64,000 bases of DNA, taken from NCBI GenBank assembly GCA_965221545.1, contig OZ244901.1, positions 2,666,001-2,730,000 on the forward strand, given 5' to 3'. The notes under the pieces are model-generated. The model did no database searches. It was not told the DNA's origin and saw only the letters and a list, made by a program, of their open reading frames with translations. Below are positions 58,593 through 64,000 of the stretch, piece by piece. Numbering within the stretch: the stretch's first letter is position 1; each line of letters opens with the position of its first letter. This DNA is from JAJEFO01 sp022819605. Lineage in GTDB: Bacteria; Pseudomonadota; Alphaproteobacteria; Rhodobacterales; Rhodobacteraceae. Made by a program: the position numbers and the translations under genes.

Positions 58593-59642
58593 ATGCACCT
58601 GACCCGAAGAACTGTCCTAGGCAGCCTGGCGGCTGCCACAGCACTGACCAGCCCGACCGTCCTGCGGGCTCAGACTCGAGAGCTTGTCATGGTCGGCTAC
58701 GGCAACGATTCGGACGCCCCGCTTATTGCCGCCGGCGAAGAACTGGGCCGCCGCAACCCGGGCGTGTCGCTGCGCGTGATCGGCGGTCTGTCGGCCGAAG
58801 CGCTGGCGCAGATCAAGGCCGCGCGCGGTAAGTCGCCCTATGATCTGGCGGTGATGGGCTCGCCCGCGATCATCAACGCGCTGGCCGAGGATGTGCTGGT
58901 TCCGCTGGACTTTTCGCAGATCCCGAATGCCGCCAATGTGGACCCGAAATTCCCGCCTTACGGCTATGATGTCGGCCAGCCGATCTGGTTCGAAGGCATC
59001 GGCGTCGCCTATGACACCACCAAGATCTCCACGCCGCCCACCGCCTGGAAGGAGCTGTGGAGCGGCGACTATAACGGGCGCATCGGCATGTGCCGTCCGC
59101 AGTCGAACTTGGGTCTGGGCGTGCTGGCAGCCACCAGCGAAGCCTTCGGCATGCCACAGGACGACATGGAGTTCGCCCTTAACAAATGGTTGGAGCTGGA
59201 CCCGCTGGTCGGCCGGTCGCCGCCGCTCTTGCAACAGATGATCGAGCGAGGTGAGGTGGATCTGGCGCCGCTCTGGCACGTCAACTCGGCGCTGGCCGCC
59301 AATTCGGGCCTGCCGATCGGCTACACCAAGATCACCGGACCTGGGCCGCTGATGCTGCCCACCAACATCGTGCATTTCGTTAACACGCAGGAGGGCACCG
59401 CCGATCTGGTGCATGAGTTTGCCAACATCCTGCTGACGCCCGAGATCCAGTCCATGGCCGGCAGCGCGCCGATCTATTTCGGCACCGTTGTCGTAGGTAT
59501 CGAAGTGCCTGCCGAGGCTGCGCCTTATGTGCCCTCCACGCCGGAGGAACTAGCCACGACGACGTCGCTGCAATGGCCCGACTTCGCGCCGCTGCGCGGC
59601 CAGACGGTGGAAGCCTTCGACCGCATGTTTGCCGCGTCATGA
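58593..59642 (+). CDS. Pot-type ABC transporter substrate-binding protein
   Basis: Extracellular solute-binding protein of 349 residues. The signal peptide HLTRRTVLGSLAAATALTS contains an Arg pair (Tat-like) and cleavage is likely after LRAQ. The mature protein has DLAVMGSPAIINAL, the hinge QPIWFEGIGVAYDT and AWKELWSGDYNGRIG, typical of PotD/iron-type family 1 proteins. GGGAG lies seven bases ahead of ATG 58593. It feeds the two permeases downstream. The ligand is unknown. Confidence 0.9.
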   Translation: MHLTRRTVLGSLAAATALTSPTVLRAQTRELVMVGYGNDSDAPLIAAGEELGRRNPGVSLRVIGGLSAEALAQIKAARGKSPYDLAVMGSPAIINALAEDVLVPLDFSQIPNAANVDPKFPPYGYDVGQPIWFEGIGVAYDTTKISTPPTAWKELWSGDYNGRIGMCRPQSNLGLGVLAATSEAFGMPQDDMEFALNKWLELDPLVGRSPPLLQQMIERGEVDLAPLWHVNSALAANSGLPIGYTKITGPGPLMLPTNIVHFVNTQEGTADLVHEFANILLTPEIQSMAGSAPIYFGTVVVGIEVPAEAAPYVPSTPEELATTTSLQWPDFAPLRGQTVEAFDRMFAAS

Positions 59643-59690
59643 TGCAGGAGACCGCCGATTTTTCATGAGGAATCGGACTCGACCGCCCCG

Positions 59691-60719
59691 GTGCTGCGCA
59701 TCGGGGCGGTTTCCAAGCGCTTCGGGGCAACCACGATCCTGAAGGATTGCTCGCTCGATGTCGCCGAAGGCGAAATTGTCACACTTCTGGGCGCCTCGGG
59801 CTGCGGCAAGACCACGCTCTTGCGCTGCATCGCAGGGTTCTGGGATGCCGAGGAAGGCACCATCGAGATCGACGGGAGCGATGTCGGCAGATTGTCGGTC
59901 AACCGCCGCCCCGTCGGCGTGGTGTTCCAAAGCTACGCGCTTTTCCCGCACCTGACCGTCGCCCGCAATGTCGGCTATGGGCTGCGCATGCGAGGCTTGT
60001 CCCGGCGCGAGATCGACGCCCGCGTGGCAGAGGTGTTGGAAACGGTGTCGCTTTCCGACTTTGCCGATCGCTATCCGGCCCAGCTTTCAGGCGGTCAGCA
60101 GCAGCGCGTCGCGGTGGCGCGGGTGCTGGTCCTGCAGCCGCGAGTGCTGCTTCTGGATGAGCCGTTCAGCGCCTTGGACGCCAAGCTGCGCGGCGCCATG
60201 CAGGTCGAGCTTCGGCAGCTGATCAAGCGCCTAGGGCTGACCGCGATCTTCGTCACCCATGACCAGGAAGAGGCGCTTACGATGTCAGACCGCATCGCGG
60301 TGATGCGCGCGGGCCGGATTGAGCAGGTCGCCGCCCCGGATACTGTCTTCGACCACCCGGCTACCGCCTATGTCGCCGATTTCATCGGAACGTCGAACTT
60401 CTGGGAGGCGCGGGCCCGCGACGGCCAGGTCGCGTTGCCCGACGGCCAAACGGCGCAGACGCAGCTGAGCGGAGCGTTGCAGGTGATGACCCGCCCGCAC
60501 AATCTGCGCGTGGCACCCGAGGAGGAGAGCCCCTGGCGCGGGACGATCTCGTTCCACCGGACGGTCGGCGCGCTGATCGAATACCATGTGGAAATGTCGG
60601 CAGGGACGACCGTGCGGGTGGCCGCCATGCGGCAGGATCGCGCCCGCCCGCTGGAATCGGGCGCGGCGGTCAGCCTGTCGGTCATCGATCCCGCAAATTG
60701 CACGTTCTACCCGGCTTGA
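59691..60719 (+). CDS. Pot-type ABC transporter ATPase
   Basis: A 342-residue PotA-like ATPase: Walker A GASGCGKTTLLRC, signature LSGGQQQRVAVARVL, Walker B VLLLDEPFSALD, switch VTHDQEEAL, and a C-terminal TOBE domain after residue about 240. Start GTG 59691 gives the usual beginning; it shares frame with the binding-protein stop 49 bases earlier and the ribosome binding site is weak, so an earlier start is not excluded. Confidence 0.92.
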   Translation: MLRIGAVSKRFGATTILKDCSLDVAEGEIVTLLGASGCGKTTLLRCIAGFWDAEEGTIEIDGSDVGRLSVNRRPVGVVFQSYALFPHLTVARNVGYGLRMRGLSRREIDARVAEVLETVSLSDFADRYPAQLSGGQQQRVAVARVLVLQPRVLLLDEPFSALDAKLRGAMQVELRQLIKRLGLTAIFVTHDQEEALTMSDRIAVMRAGRIEQVAAPDTVFDHPATAYVADFIGTSNFWEARARDGQVALPDGQTAQTQLSGALQVMTRPHNLRVAPEEESPWRGTISFHRTVGALIEYHVEMSAGTTVRVAAMRQDRARPLESGAAVSLSVIDPANCTFYPA

Positions 60720-61651
60720 TGGCAGAGACGGCGCTTCCCCAGCCCGTGCAGCGGGTCAGCCTGTCCGCGCAAGTGCTCGACAAGCTTCTGTCCGGTCGCG
60801 GCATCTGGCCGGCAGTGCCGGCGATCTTCGTGTTGACGATCGTCGCTGTCATCCCCTTCGTGATCCTGCTGTCCCTGGGCTTCTCCGACATCGAAGTGTC
60901 GCGCGGCGCGATCGTGTCGCAGACCTTTTCGATGGCGCATCTGAACAGCGCACTGACCGACCCGCTCTATTGGACAACCTTCCAGCGGTCGCTGTTTCTG
61001 GCGCTCAACACCACTTGGCTTTGCCTGCTCTTCGGCTATCCTGTGGCCTATCTGTTCCTGATCGGGGGCAAATGGACCCGGCGGCTGATCCTGATCCTGA
61101 CCATCGCTCCATTGCTGACCAGCGGCATCGTGCGGACCTATGCCTGGCTGGTGATCCTGGGGGGGCGCGGCGTGGTGAACGCCACCCTGATGAATCTTGG
61201 GCTGATCGATCAGCCGTTGCGGATCATGAACACCCATTGGGCGGTGCTGATTGGCATGGTACAGATTCACCTCCCGGTGATGATCCTGCCGCTGATTGCA
61301 GTGATGAGCCGGCATGAGGGCGGGCTGGTAGAGGCCTCGGCCAATCTCGGCGCGTCCCGGCTGGACACGCTGCGCACGGTGATACTGCCGCTCAGCGCAC
61401 CGGGCATCGGCACCGGAGCGGCGCTGGTGTTCACGCTGAGCTACACGACCTTTGTGGTGCCGCAGATTCTGGGCGGCGGAAATTACCTCAACGCCGCCAC
61501 GATGATCTACGAGCAGGTGGTTTTCTCGCTGGAATGGAGCAAGGGGTCGGTCAGTTCGCTGATCCTGATGGTGACCTGCCTGATCGTGCTGTTGGCAATT
61601 GCGATGCTGACCAACTTCTTCACCCGCTGGACGAAAGCACGCGACGCATGA
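60719..61651 (+). CDS. Pot-type ABC permease 1
   Basis: PotB-like inner-membrane permease of 310 residues with six hydrophobic segments and the EAA-type loop EASANLGASRLDTLRTVILPLSAPG is present (split here: EASANLGASRLDTLRTV, ILPLSAPGIGTG). ATG 60719 shares its A with the ATPase stop (TGATG), so translation is coupled. Forms the channel with permease 2. Confidence 0.92.
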   Translation: MAETALPQPVQRVSLSAQVLDKLLSGRGIWPAVPAIFVLTIVAVIPFVILLSLGFSDIEVSRGAIVSQTFSMAHLNSALTDPLYWTTFQRSLFLALNTTWLCLLFGYPVAYLFLIGGKWTRRLILILTIAPLLTSGIVRTYAWLVILGGRGVVNATLMNLGLIDQPLRIMNTHWAVLIGMVQIHLPVMILPLIAVMSRHEGGLVEASANLGASRLDTLRTVILPLSAPGIGTGAALVFTLSYTTFVVPQILGGGNYLNAATMIYEQVVFSLEWSKGSVSSLILMVTCLIVLLAIAMLTNFFTRWTKARDA

Positions 61652-62466
61652 TCAAGGTCCTCCGTACCGCGTCGCTGGGCGACATTCTTGGGATCGGGTT
61701 GGTGCTTTTCATCGCGGTCTTATCGCTTCTGTTGCTGATCGCGCCCTCGATCATCGTCGTCATCATCTCCTTCGACACACGCGCCTTTGTAAGCTTCCCG
61801 CCCGAGGGGTTCACCCTTCGCTGGTATGCCGAGGTCTTCGAACAAACCAAACTCGTGGGCGCGATGTGGACCAGCCTGAAAGTGGGCCTGATGGTCACCG
61901 CGCTGTGCATCCTGTTGGGCGTGCCCACGGCTCTGGCCTGTGTGCGCGGCAAGTTCCGCGGCACCACGGCTTTGTCGGTCTTCGTTCTGGTGCCGCACAT
62001 GGTGCCAGGCATCGTGCTGGGTGTTGCAGTGCTCTTTTCCGGGGCGCTGGTGGGCGTGTCGCCATCGATCTGGCTGCAGGCGATCTCGATCACGGTCTTC
62101 ATCGTGGCGGTCATGGTACGCACGGTGCAAAGCCGGCTGGTCCGGCTTGATCCGTCGCTGGAGGAGGCCGCCACCAATCTCGGCGCGACCTCGTTCCAGA
62201 GCCTGCGCACTATCACTTTCCCGCTGCTGCTGCCGGCGATCCTTGCCGGGGCGGTCTTCACCTTCGTGGAAGGGTTCGACAATCTGTCGGTGGCTATTTT
62301 CACCCATGGCTTCCGCGACAGACCGCTTCCGGTGGAGCTGCTCGCGCTGGTGCAATACACCTCCACACCGCTGGTCGCGGCGGTCTCAGGCGTACAAATC
62401 CTGCTGGCGATCGTGGCGCTTGTGGCAGTGTCAATGAGCATCGGGCTCGACAAGGTCAATCAATGA
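61648..62466 (+). CDS. Pot-type ABC permease 2
   Basis: PotC-like permease of 272 residues with six hydrophobic segments and the loop EEAATNLGATSFQSLRTI then TFPLLLPAILAG. ATG 61648 overlaps the stop of permease 1 by four bases (ATGA). Last gene of the importer; 273 bases without a gene follow, apart from the element-end motif at 62675. Confidence 0.92.
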   Translation: MIKVLRTASLGDILGIGLVLFIAVLSLLLLIAPSIIVVIISFDTRAFVSFPPEGFTLRWYAEVFEQTKLVGAMWTSLKVGLMVTALCILLGVPTALACVRGKFRGTTALSVFVLVPHMVPGIVLGVAVLFSGALVGVSPSIWLQAISITVFIVAVMVRTVQSRLVRLDPSLEEAATNLGATSFQSLRTITFPLLLPAILAGAVFTFVEGFDNLSVAIFTHGFRDRPLPVELLALVQYTSTPLVAAVSGVQILLAIVALVAVSMSIGLDKVNQ

Positions 62467-62674
62467 GCCACGGCAGCCGGCATCGGCACCCATTCCGCCG
62501 CGCGGCAGAACCGACGCGTCGCTGCAGGCCGTTTGATGCGGCCACGTTGCAGGTCAGCAGTCGACCATTGCTCGAACGAGTCGTCTTGACGACCGATTGC
62601 AAAGAGCTGTCGAAGTGCCGGGCAACGGTTCCGCAGCCGTTCGCTGCGGCGGCGAACACGCTCTGGTCGTGCTG

Positions 62675-62700
62675 GGAAGCACCAAAATCTCCGGGGTCAA
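62675..62700 (+). mobile_element. Third copy of the inverted-repeat end motif
   Basis: GGAAGCACCAAA at 62675, ending GGGGTCAA at 62700, matches the ends of the 148-bp element at 47728-47875 at about 21 of 26 positions. It lies 40 bases upstream of the pRiA4b ORF-3 gene. It may be a terminus of an insertion sequence or of the element carrying that gene; no mate was found nearby. Confidence 0.45.
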
Positions 62701-62739
62701 GCTGCTGGCATTGTGGAGTGCCTCCTGTAACCTTGTTGC

Positions 62740-63363
62740 ATGACGGATGCCCGGACAGCGCCTGAAGCAGGATCCGCTCTGCAGCTGAAAGCCAGGCTGT
62801 TGGGAATCAGCCCGATGATCTGGCGGCGCGTTCTTGTTCCGGAGACCATATCGCTGCACGAACTTCACGGCGTGCTTCAGGTGGCGATGGGATGGGAAGG
62901 AGTCCATCTCTTTCAGTTCAGCATCCGGGGCGTCGTGCATGCCGGACCGCATTTGTGCGGCCAGAAGATGGACTTGCCCCTGTCTGATTTCCGGTTTCGC
63001 AGGAATGCGAAGTTCAGCTACGTCTACGACATGAGGCGCAGGTGGCAGCACGAATTGAGGGTCGAGAATCGCGTGTCCGTCGCGTCGACCAAACGGCATC
63101 CGTTGTGCATCGGCGGCTCCGGCGCTTGTCCTCCGGAGGAGTGCGGCGACCCCGATGGCTGCCACGCACGGCGGGAGGAGGCGGTGAACCTTGATGCCAT
63201 GATGGATCTGGGCCGCGTTGCCGGGTTCATCGAACGGATCGTGATCCAGCGTGACCTGTCCGGGCTTGAGGATGAAGATGAACGGTGGCACGCTGGCGCG
63301 TGGGAACCGAATGGGCAAAAAAGACACGTCATGACAGGCACTTGGGATTCAAGGTTCCCATAA
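62740..63363 (+). CDS. Plasmid pRiA4b ORF-3 family protein
   Basis: A 207-residue protein with the PRiA4_ORF3 domain: LKARLLGISPMIWRRVLVPE, then HELHGVLQVAMGWEGVHLFQF, YVYDMRRRWQHELRVE and a zinc-type Cys patch CIGGSGACPPEECGDPDGC. Families of this kind travel with plasmids and recombinase elements; their role is unknown. The 3' end is part of the 80-bp direct repeat found also at 50208, where only the tail of a second copy survives. Confidence 0.88.
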   Translation: MTDARTAPEAGSALQLKARLLGISPMIWRRVLVPETISLHELHGVLQVAMGWEGVHLFQFSIRGVVHAGPHLCGQKMDLPLSDFRFRRNAKFSYVYDMRRRWQHELRVENRVSVASTKRHPLCIGGSGACPPEECGDPDGCHARREEAVNLDAMMDLGRVAGFIERIVIQRDLSGLEDEDERWHAGAWEPNGQKRHVMTGTWDSRFP

Positions 63364-63380
63364 CTGTTTGGTTCTCATTA
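63301..63380 (+). repeat. 80-bp direct repeat, right copy
   Basis: Same length and orientation as 50208-50287. It begins in the last 21 codons of the pRiA4b ORF-3 gene and ends GGTTCTCATTA just outside it. With the left copy it brackets about 13.1 kb containing the whole right module. Confidence 0.85.
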
Positions 63381-63635
63381 CATGCGATGCCGCCTGCTTG
63401 ACAAACGTGGGAGATTTAACGCCGCCAACAGCACAGGGCGCTGATCGAGTTGCTCGGGTATCAGGTGTGCGTCTAGAATGCGGATCGAGGGGAGCCGGAG
63501 CCACCGCCGCAACTCCTTGGAGCGTGACATGGGGGCAGAATTGAATTGCATCGATCCGCCCTGCCGTGCGTCTATCCCGGACCGTAAAGGCGCGCTAGCT
63601 TGAACGGCATCTGAACGAATTGGGAGAACCGAGGC

Positions 63636-64000
63636 ATTCACACGACCTTCGATACGCGGAATGTCCGCTTGTCGGACAGGATTTCCTATTGGCGCGACAC
63701 GATCTGTCGCAGCCTGATCGGTGTGCGATGCGAGGGGGCGACGGGGTCAAACTTTGAGGGTCAGGTCTCCGTCCTGGCAGGTGAGCAAACCGCGCTGGCA
63801 CAGATTAGCGCCGGCCCCCACACGGCCTGGACGGCGAACGATGTTCCGCGGGAGAAGGAATTCTTTTACCTTTACGTCCAGAACAAGGGGCAGTTGAACC
63901 TGCGCAGGGACGAAGGGGATTTCGTGCTGCAGCCGGGTGATCTCTATCTTCACGACGCGGCCACCGATCACCGGTTTCACTTTCCTGAGAGCTTTGAACA
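63636..64000 (+). CDS. AraC-type regulator N-terminal domain, 3'-truncated by window edge
   Basis: An open frame runs from a stop at 63612 to the window end. It reads LSDRISYWRDTICRSLIGVR, FEGQVSVLAGEQTALAQISA, VPREKEFFYLYVQNKGQL and DFVLQPGDLYLHDAATDHRF, matching the AraC_binding_2 sensor domain. There is no ATG, GTG or TTG at the expected place; an ATT at 63636 lies nine bases after GGGAG, and a TTG at 63669 is the first usual start. Either a rare start is used or the gene lost its start codon. The HTH part would be outside the window. The 255 bases before it hold no gene. Confidence 0.72.
   Translation, partial: MHTTFDTRNVRLSDRISYWRDTICRSLIGVRCEGATGSNFEGQVSVLAGEQTALAQISAGPHTAWTANDVPREKEFFYLYVQNKGQLNLRRDEGDFVLQPGDLYLHDAATDHRFHFPESFE

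Noticed and set aside
62463..62765. 100-residue plus ORF after the last permease
   Set aside because: Ser/Arg/Cys-rich without motifs, and it runs into the start of the pRiA4b ORF-3 gene in another frame.
1..64000. tRNA, rRNA or riboswitch genes
   Set aside because: I looked in the intergenic gaps for cloverleaf T-loop patterns and known riboswitch cores and found nothing convincing; a covariance-model scan would be decisive.

Overview
This window looks like chromosome of a GC-rich alphaproteobacterium, most likely from the Rhodobacterales or a related lineage. That placement is inferred from gene families and layout (full-length PntA followed by PntB, short KARI IlvC, a UbiH-family hydroxylase with a GAQGLN motif, a pRiA4b ORF-3 protein next to tyrosine-recombinase remnants), not from a database search. 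I found no rRNA or tRNA genes and no CRISPR array.

Left part (1-8.0 kb): ordinary housekeeping genes on mixed strands: the 3' end of carA, a pyrimidine 5'-nucleotidase-like HAD phosphatase, a UbiH-family monooxygenase, ilvC, an MsbA-type ABC exporter and a serine-glyoxylate-type aminotransferase.

Catabolic supercluster (8.2-33.2 kb, every gene on the minus strand, many with 1- to 8-base overlaps). In transcription order: a DUF1330 plus double-cupin protein, a Liv-type binding protein, an iron-ADH homologue, an AraC regulator, LivH, LivM, LivG, a LivF ATPase fused to a Tm-1-like (UPF0261) domain, a PEP-hydrolase-type TIM barrel, a 976-residue flotillin, two SRPBCC proteins, the FAD, Fe-S and split molybdopterin subunits of a CoxLMS/xanthine-dehydrogenase-type hydroxylase, CoxD- and CoxE-like maturation factors, an amidohydrolase, a metallo-beta-lactamase-fold lactonase, an SMP-30/isochorismatase fusion and a small membrane protein. 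Together they read as import, hydroxylation and ring opening or hydrolysis of one unidentified small molecule. This is the best candidate for an undescribed system: it combines a molybdenum subunit split into two coupled genes, a giant flotillin whose coiled coil repeats in multiples of 11 residues, and an ABC-Tm-1 fusion followed by the gene for the other Tm-1 domain.

Middle (33.5-46 kb): an orphan Phd/YefM-type antitoxin, a histidinol-phosphate-aminotransferase-like enzyme divergent from a 3-hydroxyisobutyrate-dehydrogenase-like enzyme, pntAB, a D-lyxose isomerase-like cupin, a class I glutamine amidotransferase, a DUF1772 membrane protein, htpG with a plausible RpoH promoter, and a VOC protein divergent from a LysR regulator.

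Mobile and defence-like segment (46-50.3 kb): an AbiEii-type nucleotidyltransferase with an overlapping partner, ParDE, a TIR-domain gene cut off by a 148-bp element with inverted terminal repeats, a class II Fic protein with an AbiEi-like N-terminus, and C-terminal remnants of two tyrosine recombinases.

Right module (50.3-63.4 kb): an operon (SIS isomerase, PfkB kinase, BtpA/SgcQ-like protein, two PuuE-type deacetylases, hydantoin/Asp-Glu racemase homologue, TRZ/ATZ amidohydrolase) divergent from a DeoR regulator and a Pot-type ABC importer. It is bracketed by an 80-bp ungapped direct repeat that is the 3' end of a pRiA4b ORF-3 gene, so it was probably acquired together with that element. 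The window ends inside an AraC-type regulator.
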